DNA of 64,000 nt from Halopolyspora algeriensis (GCF_003337235.1 NZ_QPJC01000001.1:338353-402352), one strand, 5' to 3'; counted from the first letter of the stretch, positions 8,682 through 17,037 are shown. Notes: generated by a model not told the origin, from the letters alone. Numbers and translations: made by a program.

Positions 8682-9608
8682 TCACGACGCGGCGCGATAC
8701 GGCGGTCCCTGCCCCTCGGTGTCGCGCAGCACCGCAGGCAGGCGGGTAGCGCTGAGCAGCGCGGGAGCATCGAGGGTGCGGGGACGGTACGGCAACTCCG
8801 CCAGAGTCTCGCGCATGTGCTGCACCGGATCGTCCACGGCCTCGGCTCGCCCGAGCATGATCGCCGCCCACGGTTGCTCGTCGGAACGGAAGTACACCCG
8901 GGTGCCGAAGATCTCGCCGAACCGGCGCCAGGGTCGCGCGAGGCTTTCCGTCGAGTCCGGCATGGGCACACTCAGGTACGGGCGGCTGACGTGGGTGCTC
9001 ACCACTCCGCCGGGGGCGAGCAACTCCCGGCAGGAGGTGAGGAACTCGCTGCCGTAGAGCACATTGTGCTGGGCCCCGGGATCGTCCTGCTCCTCCGGCA
9101 GGTCCAGCACGACGAGGTCGTAGCGGGTCCCGGACCGCAGGGCCTGCTGCACGAACCGGTCCCCGTCGCCGTAGTGCAGCCGGACGGGTCCCGCGCCGCG
9201 TTCGGCCGCCTCGGCTTCCTCGGGGGTGTAGCCGTACGGCAGGTGCCGAGCGCAGACCCGCACGCAGTCCGGGTCGATGTCGACGTGATCGATCCGTTCG
9301 GCGCCCGCCTCTTCGGCGAGTTGGCACACGGTGCCCTCGCTGCACCCGATGACCAGCACGCTGCGGACCCGCTCGGCCAGCAGCATCGCGGGCACCAACT
9401 CGGCCTCGTGGAAGGCGAGCTGACCACACTCGGCACTTTGCGGATTGTGATCGCAGAACAGGGTGGTCCCGAGCCGCGTGCGCGCGACGAGCAGATGCTG
9501 GTAAGGGGTCCTGCTCTCGTGCAACACCTCGCCGAGCCACCACAGGTCCATCACGTCGTCCCGGATCGGTTCACGCAGCCACCGGGCGTCGGTCACGTCG
9601 ATCACCAC
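8682..9608 (-). CDS. Spermidine synthase-like aminopropyltransferase/methyltransferase
   Basis: A 308-residue Rossmann-fold protein of the SpeE family. SVLVIGCSEGTVCQLAEE is the nucleotide-binding loop (canonical form VLxIGGGDG), HVDIDPDCVRVCARHLPY supplies the acidic residue after strand 2, and YDLVVLDLPEEQDDPG matches the catalytic loop that reads D-x-x-D-P in true polyamine synthases. N-terminal SRTPYQHLLVART resembles the S-x-YQ entry motif. Because the GGGDG loop is altered to GCSEG, it may transfer a different group. Start GTG 9608 is preceded by GAGGAGGT at good spacing. It is divergent from the oxidoreductase at 9717, and the two share a 108-base promoter region. Confidence 0.75.
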   Translation of the reverse strand: MVIDVTDARWLREPIRDDVMDLWWLGEVLHESRTPYQHLLVARTRLGTTLFCDHNPQSAECGQLAFHEAELVPAMLLAERVRSVLVIGCSEGTVCQLAEEAGAERIDHVDIDPDCVRVCARHLPYGYTPEEAEAAERGAGPVRLHYGDGDRFVQQALRSGTRYDLVVLDLPEEQDDPGAQHNVLYGSEFLTSCRELLAPGGVVSTHVSRPYLSVPMPDSTESLARPWRRFGEIFGTRVYFRSDEQPWAAIMLGRAEAVDDPVQHMRETLAELPYRPRTLDAPALLSATRLPAVLRDTEGQGPPYRAAS

Positions 9609-9716
9609 CGTTCACCTCCTCGAAACCGATTTTCACCGACGTGCTCCGCGGCCCGGCCGGTGGGCATCCGGTGCCCTTCGGGGAATATCCCGATCACCGC
9701 CGGCGTCAATCCTCGT

Positions 9717-10655
9717 ATGAAGGCTGTGGGAGTGACCGAATTCGGTGGACCGGACGCGCTGCACGAACTCGACCTACCGGAACGACACGCCGGATCCGGT
9801 GAGATGCGAATCCGGGTGCATGCCGCCACGGTCAACCCGACCGACACCGTGCTGCGCAACGGCGACCGGGCCAAAGCGTTGAGCAGCGTTCCGCCGCCGT
9901 ACGTGCCCGGCATGGACGCCGCGGGCGTCCTCGAGGAGATCGGGGAAGGTGTGGACACCGACCTCACGGTGGGCGAGCACGTCATGGCGATCGTCGTGCC
10001 CCAGGGCTCGCACGGTGCCTACGCCGAGCAGATCGTCGTCCCGGCCGGGTCCGTCGCACGAATACCGTCCGGAGCCGACGACGTGGCCGCGGCCACCCTG
10101 CCGATGAACGGGCTGACCGCCCGGCTGGCCCTCGACGCGCTGAAACTGCGGGCCGGGCATACCATCGCCGTCACCGGGGCCGCGGGCAGTTTCGGCGGCT
10201 ACGTGGTGCAACTGGCCAAGGCCGAGGGTCTGCGGGTGGTCGCCGACGCCTCACCTGCCGATGAGAACCTCGTCCGCGAACTGGGTGCCGACATCGTCGT
10301 CGAGCGCGGAGCCGACGTCGCCGACCGCATCCGCAAGGAAGTTCCCGAGGGTGTCGACGGGCTCGCCGACGGTGCCGTACTCGATCACCGGGTGATCGGG
10401 GCGATCCGCGACGGCGGCGGCATCGCCACGGTGCGGGGATTCGCCGGAGAGCCCGAGCGCGGCATCACCTACCATCCCGTCCTGATCGCCGACTACGCGC
10501 AGGAGCAGGCCAAGCTCGACCGGCTGCGCGCTCAGGCGGAAAGCGGCCAGCTCACGCTGCGAGTCGCGCGCAGCCTGCCCGCCGAACAGGCGGCCGAAGC
10601 GCATCGCCTCCTCGAAGCGGGTGGCACGCGGGGACGCCTGGTGCTCACGTTCTGA
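9717..10655 (+). CDS. NADPH:quinone oxidoreductase-like MDR protein (zinc-free)
   Basis: A 312-residue medium-chain dehydrogenase/reductase of the quinone reductase type. It begins MKAVGVTEFGGPDAL as the family does, has the substrate-domain motif VNPTDTVLRNG, and carries the cofactor-binding motif TGAAGSFGGYVVQLAKA near residue 150. The Cys/His zinc ligands of alcohol dehydrogenases are absent, consistent with a zinc-free reductase that reduces quinones or enones with NADPH. The downstream GADVADRI/GLADGAVLDH region is slightly shorter than usual. The start is ATG 9717; no strong ribosome site is visible. It ends convergent with the VIT protein across a shared hairpin. Confidence 0.85.
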   Translation: MKAVGVTEFGGPDALHELDLPERHAGSGEMRIRVHAATVNPTDTVLRNGDRAKALSSVPPPYVPGMDAAGVLEEIGEGVDTDLTVGEHVMAIVVPQGSHGAYAEQIVVPAGSVARIPSGADDVAAATLPMNGLTARLALDALKLRAGHTIAVTGAAGSFGGYVVQLAKAEGLRVVADASPADENLVRELGADIVVERGADVADRIRKEVPEGVDGLADGAVLDHRVIGAIRDGGGIATVRGFAGEPERGITYHPVLIADYAQEQAKLDRLRAQAESGQLTLRVARSLPAEQAAEAHRLLEAGGTRGRLVLTF

Positions 10656-10694
10656 CGCCGGCCTCTTCCCCGACCGCGCGCACCACCTCCACCG

Positions 10695-10723
10695 GCGGAT
10701 GCCGGGCAAGGCCCGGCATCCGC
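10695..10723. terminator. Bidirectional hairpin terminator
   Basis: A perfect 13-bp stem (GCGGATGCCGGGC and its complement) closes a 3-base loop between two convergent stop codons. Confidence 0.8.
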
Positions 10724-10760
10724 GCGTGCGCACCGTCGGGGAGCCGGTCTCCACACGAGT

Positions 10761-11486
10761 TCAGACGAGGGTGTGCCCGACCAGCGTGCCGACACCGTAG
10801 GTGACCCCCATGGCGAGCAGGCCGCCACCGACGTTGCGCACGATCGCGCGGGGAACGGAGGCCCTCCCGAGGCGCGCACTCACCGAGCCGGTCACGACCA
10901 GGGTCAGCACGACCGCGCCGACCGTCACCGGGACCCGCACCCACCCGGGTGTCAGCACGATCGCCAGCAGCGGCAGCGCTGCCCCGATGGTGAAGGCGAG
11001 AAAGCTGGCCAGCGCGGCATGCCACGGATTGGTCAACTCTCCGGGAGTGATGCCCAGTTCGGTTTCGGCGTGCGTGCCCAGGGCATCGTGCCGGGTGAGG
11101 TGTTCGGCGACCTCCCGGGCCAGCGGTTCCGGAATCCCCTTGCCCCGGTAGTGCTCGGCCAGTTCCTCCAGCTCGGCTTCGGGCTCTTCTTCCAGCTCAC
11201 GACGTTCCTGCGCGAGCATCGCCTGCTCGGCATCACGCTGGCTGGACACCGAGACGTACTCGCCCGCGGCCATCGAGATCGCACCGGAAAGCAGCCCGGC
11301 CACCCCGGCGGTGAGGATCGTCGACACCGATGCGGTCGCCCCGGCCACCCCCACCACGAGACCGGACGTGGACACCACCCCGTCGTTGGCGCCGAGCACC
11401 CCGGCCCGCAACCGGTTCAGCGAAGTCCCCGGCACGTTGCCGTGCGGCTCCACATGCTCCGCGCGCTGCGCCGGACCATCGCTCAT
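10761..11486 (-). CDS. VIT1/CCC1-family membrane metal transporter
   Basis: A 241-residue membrane protein of the vacuolar iron transporter family, which moves Fe2+ or Mn2+ across membranes. It has LRAGVLGANDGVVSTSGLVVGV as first helix (GANDG is a hallmark), a second helix with SGAISMAAGEYVSVSSQRDAE (the metal-coordinating MAxGEY motif), an acidic cytoplasmic metal-binding insert rich in Glu (ERRELEEEPEAELEELAE), then three C-terminal helices. The start ATG 11486 was chosen over the GTG nine bases upstream since family homology begins near LRAG in both cases and the ATG is followed by a normal short tail. It is convergent with the quinone reductase. Confidence 0.88.
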   Translation of the reverse strand: MSDGPAQRAEHVEPHGNVPGTSLNRLRAGVLGANDGVVSTSGLVVGVAGATASVSTILTAGVAGLLSGAISMAAGEYVSVSSQRDAEQAMLAQERRELEEEPEAELEELAEHYRGKGIPEPLAREVAEHLTRHDALGTHAETELGITPGELTNPWHAALASFLAFTIGAALPLLAIVLTPGWVRVPVTVGAVVLTLVVTGSVSARLGRASVPRAIVRNVGGGLLAMGVTYGVGTLVGHTLV

Positions 11487-11781
11487 GCGAACCACACTAC
11501 GAGAGGCCGGAACCCGACGCAGACATCCACCGCGCCCGTGGCAATCCGTCCTCTTCCACCACGGGAGGAACTCCCACCACCGCAGTCCGAGACCCTGTCA
11601 CCGATGAGCTTTTCTCCCGGCACCGATGAGTTTCGGGCCGCCGCGCCGTCCACTCCTGTGAGCGCGGACATCGAGGCCGACTCGAGGAGAACGTCTCGAG
11701 CGGCGCAGATGTCCCCGTGACACAGGACAACACGCGGGCCCGATGGCGGGCCCGATCAGCTCAAGAGAAGCGAGGGCACCG
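11487..11781. other. Gap with no gene seen
   Basis: About 295 bases lie between the divergent VIT and VOC genes. I see no conserved reading frame, RNA or strong hairpin. The phrase ACCGATGAG recurs about 30 bases apart (near 11599 and 11622). Promoters for both flanking genes are expected here. Confidence 0.5.
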
Positions 11782-12183
11782 ATGTCCACGAAGATCTTCG
11801 TCAACCTCCCCGTCAAAGACCTCGACAAGTCGATCGCTTTTTTCACCGATCTCGGCTACTCGATCAACGAGCAATTCACGGACGAGAAAGCGGCGAGCGT
11901 GGTCATCAGCGACGACATCTACGTCATGCTGCTGGTGGAGTCGTTCTTCCAGTCGTTCACCAGCAGGGACGTCGTCGACGCCACGAAGGGCACGGAGGCG
12001 ATCATGTGCCTGGGCCTCGACAGCAGGGATCAGGTCGACGAGCTGGCCGACAGGGCCCTCGCGGCGGGCGGGCAACCCGCCAACGACCCGATGGACGAGG
12101 GCTTCATGTACGGGCGCAGCTTCCACGACCTCGACGGGCACCTGTGGGAAGTGATGTACATGGACCCGACCGCGGTGCAGTGA
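11782..12183 (+). CDS. VOC-fold (glyoxalase/bleomycin resistance-like) protein
   Basis: A 133-residue vicinal-oxygen-chelate protein. The paired beta-alpha-beta-beta-beta modules are recognisable: KIFVNLPVKDLDKSIAFFTDLGY at the N-terminus and FHDLDGHLWEVMYM at the C-terminus. The class usually binds a divalent metal; the closing Glu in HLWEVMYM is a typical metal ligand, while the equivalent N-terminal ligand is not a His. This subgroup resembles the 'extradiol dioxygenase-like' VOC proteins of unknown substrate. The start is ATG 11782, with GAAGCGAGGG upstream; the frame reaches further upstream but without homology. Confidence 0.85.
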   Translation: MSTKIFVNLPVKDLDKSIAFFTDLGYSINEQFTDEKAASVVISDDIYVMLLVESFFQSFTSRDVVDATKGTEAIMCLGLDSRDQVDELADRALAAGGQPANDPMDEGFMYGRSFHDLDGHLWEVMYMDPTAVQ

Positions 12184-12429
12184 CCGCAGCGGCCGGTAGC
12201 CACCTCGCACGAAGCAGACAGGCGATGCTCACCGCCGGAATCGCGTTTCCGACGGTCCTCGCCGGAAGATTCGGCCCTGCCCGAAAATGGACGGGACGGG
12301 ACCCGCATCCGTGGCAGGCATGCGTCGCCTCGGGTGGGCGTGGTGCGACTGCCCTGGGGTACTAACGAAGCGGTGCCTCCCGTCGATGGACCAGGGGAAG
12401 CCCGGTACCGAGTGGAAGCGAGCAGGTCG

Positions 12430-12768
12430 ATGGCACGCGATGTGGACAGGGGAGAGCCCGCTCCCGGGGTTTTCGGACGGATCGACCCCTTCTGCTGGCT
12501 GCCGGTGGGGACCATGTTCCTCACCGCGGTGCTGCTGGTCTTCAGCGGCATCCTGTGGCTGGGCATCGGCATCGGAAGTATGGCGCTCGTGTTCCTGCTC
12601 TTCGATGTGTGGGTCAACCGTCCCAAGCCCTGGGAAACCACCCGGCGATCCTCGGGGCGTGCCGCCGAACCGTATCGAGGTCGAGGGGCCGGTGGCTCCT
12701 CGGCACGCCCTTCCGGGCAACGTGTCGCGCCGCCCGCGGGCCGTTCCTCCGGACAACGCGTCCGGTAA
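12430..12768 (+). CDS. Small membrane protein of unknown function
   Basis: I do not recognise a family. The 112-residue product has a short polar N-terminus, two closely spaced hydrophobic helices (about residues 24-43 and 45-60, WLPVGTMFLTAVLLVFSG then LWLGIGIGSMALVFLLF), and a basic, Gly/Ser/Arg-rich C-terminal tail of about 45 residues that should be cytoplasmic. ATG 12430 was chosen because it starts a typical short tail before the first helix; an upstream GTG-type start in the same frame is possible. The next gene also encodes a small two-helix membrane protein in the same direction 107 bases later. Confidence 0.6.
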   Translation: MARDVDRGEPAPGVFGRIDPFCWLPVGTMFLTAVLLVFSGILWLGIGIGSMALVFLLFDVWVNRPKPWETTRRSSGRAAEPYRGRGAGGSSARPSGQRVAPPAGRSSGQRVR

Positions 12769-12875
12769 CCTCGACCGGCCTCGGCGATGCCGGAGACGGG
12801 CACGTACCGTCTCGCGGGACCGGTTGAGTAACCGTACTCAAGACTTCCGGGGGCGCGTGCCGGATCGTATGTCGC

Positions 12876-13172
12876 ATGACTACGCCGACATCGTCTGCCT
12901 CACCGACGACCACCGCGTTCTTCGCCCAGGCCGCGATCTCCTTCGGCATCGCGGTTCTGGCCGTCGTCGTGGGAATCGTGTACCTGCCCGTCGACGGCTG
13001 GGTCCGGGGGTTTCTCGGTCTCGGTGTCCTCTACGCGGTGACCTCCACGTTCACCCTCGCCAAGTGCATCCGGGACCGGCAGGAAGGCACCACGCTGGTC
13101 AACAGGGTCGACCAGGCACGCCTGGACAAGCTGCTCGCCGAGCACGACCCGTTCAAGGTGGAAGCCTCCTGA
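12876..13172 (+). CDS. YiaA/YiaB-like small inner-membrane protein
   Basis: A 98-residue membrane protein with two helices (about residues 14-36 and 42-64) connected by LPVDGWVRGFLG, followed by the conserved cytosolic segment TLAKCIRDRQE. This pattern (FxxQxxISFGIAxxAxxxGIxYLP, then KxIRDxQE) matches the YiaA/YiaB family, whose function is not established. Start ATG 12876 begins a Ser/Thr-rich tail; no strong ribosome site is visible. Confidence 0.75.
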   Translation: MTTPTSSASPTTTAFFAQAAISFGIAVLAVVVGIVYLPVDGWVRGFLGLGVLYAVTSTFTLAKCIRDRQEGTTLVNRVDQARLDKLLAEHDPFKVEAS

Positions 13173-13331
13173 GCCGGCCTGATCAGCAGGACGGCTTTGC
13201 CGCCTCAGCCCCAGCCAAGAACCTCTCGATCACGACCGAACCGCAGCAGTGCGGCGTTGCCCTCTTCCCGCCCGACCTGCCTGAGGCCCGGGCGGCGAAC
13301 TCCTCCGGGGCATTACGTGATCTTCGAGTGA

Positions 13332-13970
13332 TCAGGGTCTCGCGACCTTTGTGGCGAGATGCACGGCAAGAGCGCCGAAGACACCGGCGGAGACACGATC
13401 CAACCACTTTCGGACACTACGGCGACGGCTGAGGAATTCCGACAGTTTTCCGGAGGCCAACCCGGTCAGACCGTCGACAACGACGCCCACCAGGATGAAT
13501 ACGCCCCCGAGGGTGAGCAGCTGCATCGGTACCGGCCAGGAAAACTCCGGGCTGGTGAACTGCGGCACGAATGCCAGGTAAAACAGGATGATCTTCGGGT
13601 TGGCGAGGTTGGTCAGGACCGCCATCGTGTAGACACGACGCAGAGATCGCCCAGGAACATCGGCCCGGACGCCGTCCATCGCAGAGCCCGGCGACCGGAA
13701 AGCCTGGAACGCCAGATACAGCAAGAAGACGATCCCGAAGACTCGGACGACGTCCATGGCAGTGGGAGCTGCTTGGAGAAGAGCGCTCAAGCCGAACACG
13801 GCGGCAAGAGTGTGGAGGGACAGACCGGTCGACATACCGATTGCGGCAACGACACCTGCACGCGCTCCGGAAGCCATACCGTTGGCCATGACGTAAAACG
13901 TGTCAGGACCAGGCGCAAGACTGATGACCGTCACGACTCCGACGAATGCCAGCAAGACACCGAACTCCAT
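13332..13970 (-). CDS. LysE/RhtB-family amino acid exporter
   Basis: A 212-residue transporter with about six membrane helices. The N-terminal signature ISLAPGPDTFYVMANGMASGARAG (PGP-DT, G-x-x-x-G) is the RhtB/LysE hallmark, and NLANPKIILFYLAFVPQF in the middle matches the conserved N-P-K loop. It likely exports an amino acid or homoserine-lactone-like metabolite by proton antiport. The start is ATG 13970, preceded by GGAGGG at 6 bases; the longer frame to 14000 adds no conserved residues. It is divergent from the acetyltransferase at 14077. Confidence 0.88.
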   Translation of the reverse strand: MEFGVLLAFVGVVTVISLAPGPDTFYVMANGMASGARAGVVAAIGMSTGLSLHTLAAVFGLSALLQAAPTAMDVVRVFGIVFLLYLAFQAFRSPGSAMDGVRADVPGRSLRRVYTMAVLTNLANPKIILFYLAFVPQFTSPEFSWPVPMQLLTLGGVFILVGVVVDGLTGLASGKLSEFLSRRRSVRKWLDRVSAGVFGALAVHLATKVARP

Positions 13971-14076
13971 CAGCCCTCCGCGGGTCGGCATGGTCCGCAC
14001 TGGAAGACTCAGCGTAGGTCACTCCGCAGATGCCGGGCAGGCGTTTCGACCAGTCGCATCACTCGAAAAGGACGTC

Positions 14077-14631
14077 ATGGCCAGTCAGAAGGAGCGGATG
14101 CTCGCCGGCGAGTTCTACATCGCCGACGACCCCGAGCTGGCCGCCGACCGTCTGCGCGCGGCCGAGCTGAGCGAGGCGTTCAACACCTCCCCCGCCGGCG
14201 ATCCCCGGGCCCGGCGCGCGGCCTTGACCGAGCTGTTGGATGGGCTGGGTGAGGGCGCGGAAGTGCGGCCACCGCTGCACGTGGACTACGGCTACCGGAT
14301 CAGCATCGGGCCGGGCACGTTCGTCAATTTCGGTGCCGTCCTGCTCGACGTCGCCACGATCACCATCGGTGCCGACGTGCAGATCGGCCCCCATGTCCAG
14401 CTGCTCACCCCCACCCACCCGATCGATCCCGAGCAACGGCGGGCCAAGCGGGAGGCGAGCCGGCCGATCACGATCGGCGACAACGCCTGGCTCGGCGGCG
14501 GGGCCATCGTCTGCCCCGGAGTGGCCATCGGGGAGAACACCGTCGTCGGCGCCGGAGCGGTCGTCACCGGTGACCTGCCCGCCAATGTCGTCGCCGTCGG
14601 CAATCCCGCTCGCGTCACCCGCGAGCTCTGA
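14077..14631 (+). CDS. maa: Maltose/galactoside O-acetyltransferase (left-handed beta-helix)
   Basis: A 184-residue cytosolic acetyl-CoA-dependent sugar O-acetyltransferase. The N-terminal Mac domain (KERMLAGEFYIADDPELAADRLRAAEL) is diagnostic of maltose acetyltransferases, followed by hexapeptide repeats forming the left-handed beta-helix (ISIGPGTFVNFGAVLLD, ITIGADVQIGPHVQLLT) and the catalytic His in TPTHPIDPEQRR. It ends with VVGAGAVVTGDLPANVVAVGNPARV, the usual acetyl-CoA binding coil. Start ATG 14077 has AAAAGGA nearby upstream. Acceptor sugar is unproven. Confidence 0.88.
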   Translation: MASQKERMLAGEFYIADDPELAADRLRAAELSEAFNTSPAGDPRARRAALTELLDGLGEGAEVRPPLHVDYGYRISIGPGTFVNFGAVLLDVATITIGADVQIGPHVQLLTPTHPIDPEQRRAKREASRPITIGDNAWLGGGAIVCPGVAIGENTVVGAGAVVTGDLPANVVAVGNPARVTREL

Positions 14632-14672
14632 GCCCGCACAGCTCGCCCGAGCCGAGGCCGAGATCCGCTGAG

Positions 14673-14948
14673 ACGCCTGTTCCGGGTCGCCGTTTCGCGT
14701 GGGTCGTCCTGAGCCCGGTGGACGATGCCGACACTTCGGTATGGTCCTTCGACATCGAAGCCGCCGACCACGGATCGCTGCTGACCCAGCGCTACGTCAT
14801 GCGCGGGCTGCGCAATGGTCTCCGCAGCCTCATGGAACGGATGCCACCGGAAAAGGCCGAAACGTTCCTGGAAGACCGTCGCGCTCAGCTGCAGGACGGG
14901 CTGCGACAGACCGTCAAGGGCATCAAAAGGACCGTCGAAAACCGCTGA
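14673..14948 (+). pseudogene. Truncated SRPBCC-family (polyketide cyclase-like) remnant
   Basis: Only the C-terminal half of a START/SRPBCC domain remains. The frame reads PGRRFAWVV, then VWSFDIEAADHGSLLTQRYVMRG, then a long helix ending GIKRTVEN, the order seen in the last three strands and helix of the fold. The first 60-70 residues of a normal protein are missing, because the maltose acetyltransferase ends just upstream. A GTG at 14718 could still start a 76-residue product, but that would begin inside a beta-strand. It is probably a decaying fragment. Confidence 0.6.
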
Positions 14949-14965
14949 GAAGTGTGTACCGCGGG

Positions 14966-15391
14966 TCAGCTCGCGCCGAGGTCCGCCGAGAGCCATCTCG
15001 CGGGCCGCAGGTGGATGGCGACCTGTTCGCCGAGCTCGGCCCTGGCGAACTCGAGGTAGGCCGGGACCTTCTCCTGCGGCAGGTAGCGTTCGCTCATCTC
15101 CCGCAGCAGTTCGTCGGTCCCCGGGACGGTTCGCGCGACCGGCCCTTCCACGGAGACGTATCGAACGGTCGGTTCGATCCGGTCGACCATCAGGCTGAAG
15201 CGCCCGGCTGCCTCGATGAGCCGGGCCTTCCGGGACTCGGCCGAAGTCAGTATCCACACCTCGCCACCCGGCACGTACTGGTACCAGATCGGCACGGTCA
15301 CCGGTCCGCGACTGTGCTCGGCCGAGACGGACAGCGCCGCGACGTGCGGCTCGGCCAGGAACTGCTCGCGCTCGTGTACGGACAACGCCAT
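14966..15391 (-). CDS. Pyridoxamine 5'-phosphate oxidase-like (split-barrel flavin/F420) protein
   Basis: A 141-residue split-beta-barrel protein of the PNPOx-like class, which in actinobacteria uses FMN or F420. VAALSVSAEHSRGPVTVPIWYQYVPGGEVWILT forms the first barrel strands, with the P-x-W motif that stacks on the cofactor, and RKARLIEAAGRFSLMVD gives the conserved phosphate-binding Arg/Lys. PTVRYVSVEGPV is the third conserved strand. It is short, single-domain and cytosolic. The start is ATG 15391. The substrate is unknown. It is adjacent on the same strand to a VOC protein 142 bases upstream. Confidence 0.82.
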   Translation of the reverse strand: MALSVHEREQFLAEPHVAALSVSAEHSRGPVTVPIWYQYVPGGEVWILTSAESRKARLIEAAGRFSLMVDRIEPTVRYVSVEGPVARTVPGTDELLREMSERYLPQEKVPAYLEFARAELGEQVAIHLRPARWLSADLGAS

Positions 15392-15533
15392 GCGACGAGC
15401 CTATGAGGCGGGACCGACACTTTTCCCGAACATCCGGGCCCCTCACCTCCTCACGTGCACATTCCTCACCGGAGCGGCTGAAGTCGGCAAGGGTGCTCGG
15501 GCCGTTCGAGCGGCGAGGTGTGGTCCGGAGAGG

Positions 15534-15905
15534 TCAGGCGCTCAGGGGGAGCTGCTGCAGCGACCACGTGTTGCCGTCCGGGTCACTGAAGGCGACGAAG
15601 GATCCCCACGGCTGAACGTCGATCTCACCGGCCTGCACACCCCGGGCGAGCAGCTCCCGCCGGGCGGCCGCGACATCCTCGACGACCACCTGCAGGCCCT
15701 GCTGCGAACCCGGCCGCATCTCCGTGATGCCGGTGCCCATCACGATCGAGCAAGCAGAGCCGGGCGGGGTGAGCTGTACGAAGCGCAGCGCTTCGGAGAC
15801 GCGGTGGTCGTGGTCGGCACGAAAACCGACCTGCTCGACGTAGAAGGCCTTGGCACGGTCGACGTCGGTCACCGGAACGGGTACGAGCTCGAGCTTCCAG
15901 TCCAT
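15534..15905 (-). CDS. VOC-fold glyoxalase-like protein
   Basis: A 123-residue VOC protein different from that at 11782. It begins MDWKLELVPVPVTDVDRAKAFYVEQVGF, a typical first module, and ends GSFVAFSDPDGNTWSLQQL, the second module's metal-ligand strand (SDPDGNxW). Length is normal for a single-chain dimeric VOC enzyme. ATG 15905 is chosen since AAAGG lies upstream and homology begins at once; the longer frame is unconserved. The function is unknown; related proteins are often annotated as glyoxalase family. Confidence 0.85.
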   Translation of the reverse strand: MDWKLELVPVPVTDVDRAKAFYVEQVGFRADHDHRVSEALRFVQLTPPGSACSIVMGTGITEMRPGSQQGLQVVVEDVAAARRELLARGVQAGEIDVQPWGSFVAFSDPDGNTWSLQQLPLSA

Positions 15906-16313
15906 AGTCGCAACCTTTCGGCGTGGCCCGACAAGCTCGGACATGGCTGCGCGACCCGTCTGTCACGCAGCGGGCGGGTCGACGAACAAAGGATCCCGAC
16001 CGCCCGAATCATCGTGGCCGTCTCGCTTGACACCGATGAGTCTCGCGGAATCGTCCCGCTGCCACAGCCCGAATTGCCTGCCGCAACGCGGCGCGGAAGA
16101 ACCTCGAGGGTGGTTCCACGCAACCGGCGACCTGCACGAGGTCGACAGCACGCGGCGGACCGTCCCCGAAAACGACTCCGCGCCGAAGCGCGACAACCGG
16201 GTGGACATGGCACGCTGCACGACGTGCGGCTCCGAGGCGGAGAACGGAAGAAGTAGTACCGGGTTCGATGCCTGTGGAGAAGGCGCCGGAAGACGGACCG
16301 ACCAGGAGGAGCG
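15906..16313. other. Gap of about 410 bases with no gene seen
   Basis: Short frames here lack homology, ribosome sites or actinobacterial third-position bias. I see no tRNA, strong hairpin or repeat. It lies at the edge of the eroded region leading to the integration scar. Confidence 0.5.
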
Positions 16314-16640
16314 ATGGCAAGTCCCGCCGACGAACTTCGCCAGGCAGCCGACATGCTGCGGGACCTGTCCGACACTGCCACGGGGAAGCAGTGGTACCGG
16401 CAGGGCGGGGAGATCCGGACCACGAACCGCGAGAGTGCGGGTGCTCAACAGCGACTGGGAGAGGTCGACCTGGCCGCTGATGCCCGCTGGATCGTCACCA
16501 TGTCCCCCGCTGTCACTCCCGTGCTGGTGCTGTGGCTACAGGCGGCAGCCGATATTCACGAGCGCTGCAGGCCGGACGAGATCGACAGGACGGCGACAGC
16601 GGCACTCGACTTCGCCCGGCAGATCAACGGCGCCGCCTGA
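16314..16640 (+). CDS. Conserved-looking hypothetical helical protein
   Basis: A 108-residue, mostly helical soluble protein; I do not recognise the family with certainty. The start is well supported by AGGAGG 7 bases before ATG 16314. The pattern of an N-terminal helix (ADELRQAADMLRDLSD), a central ARWIVTMSPAVTPVLVLWLQAAADIHE and a short C-terminal helix (ALDFARQING) resembles small proteins found in actinobacterial prophage or conjugative element regions. Its nearness to the integrase scar fits a mobile-element origin, but that is inference. Confidence 0.6.
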   Translation: MASPADELRQAADMLRDLSDTATGKQWYRQGGEIRTTNRESAGAQQRLGEVDLAADARWIVTMSPAVTPVLVLWLQAAADIHERCRPDEIDRTATAALDFARQINGAA

Positions 16641-16699
16641 CTTCGACCACGCCCGGGCATCCCGCGAAGTAGGGCTCGTGCCGGGCACGGGCGGCGATG

Positions 16700-16894
16700 T
16701 CATTGGCTGTCGTCGAAGATGTCCTCGATCCGGCAGTCGAATGCCCGGGCCAGCCGGAACGCCAGTTTCAGGCTGGAGTCGTACTTGCCTGTCTCGATCG
16801 AGTTGATGGTTTGCCGGGACACGCCGAGCATGCCGGCCAGCGCTTCTTGACTCCAGCGCCGCTCGGCGCGCCACACGCGCAGACGGTTGTGCAT
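16700..16894 (-). CDS. Small XRE-family HTH regulator (YozG-like)
   Basis: A 64-residue protein consisting only of a Cro/CI helix-turn-helix: LRVWRAERRWSQEALAGMLGVSRQTINSIETGKYDSSLKLAFRLARAF followed by DCRIEDIFD. This compact form, ending in I-E-D-I-F, is typical of YozG/YdhK-type regulators that control a neighbouring small membrane protein. Its ATG overlaps the stop of just such an upstream fragment (TAATG at 16892-16896), so it was once translationally coupled. The longer frame upstream belongs to that fragment in another phase. An inverted repeat at 16993 is a candidate operator. Confidence 0.85.
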   Translation of the reverse strand: MHNRLRVWRAERRWSQEALAGMLGVSRQTINSIETGKYDSSLKLAFRLARAFDCRIEDIFDDSQ

Positions 16895-16962
16895 TACAGA
16901 TACTTCTCGGAACGTGCTCCGTGGGCCAGCGCCCAGGAGAACGCGCCCAGCCCGACGACCAT
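16894..16962 (-). pseudogene. C-terminal stub of the membrane protein normally paired with the XRE regulator
   Basis: The last 22 codons read MVVGLGAFSWALAHGARSEKYL and overlap the regulator start as TAATG. An in-frame stop lies about 16 codons further upstream, so most of the usual two-helix protein is gone. The break falls just where the integrase fragment begins on the other strand. Confidence 0.5.
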
Positions 16963-16992
16963 GTAGGGCTCGGCCTGCGGGAGTTGCGCGAT

Positions 16993-17015
16993 TTGCTTGT
17001 CGCAATGTCAAGCAA
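16993..17015. promoter_or_regulatory. Inverted repeat, candidate operator
   Basis: TTGCTTG and CAAGCAA (7 bp, perfect) flank 9 bases. On the minus strand the sequence includes TTGACA, which could be a -35 box for the XRE regulator transcript. Confidence 0.45.
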
Positions 17016-17037
17016 GCTTTACCTGATTCGGCTTCCG

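Noticed and set aside
13900-14076. Longer N-terminus for the maltose acetyltransferase
   Set aside because: The extra 59 codons overlap the LysE gene and have no homology; the Mac domain starts at ATG 14077.
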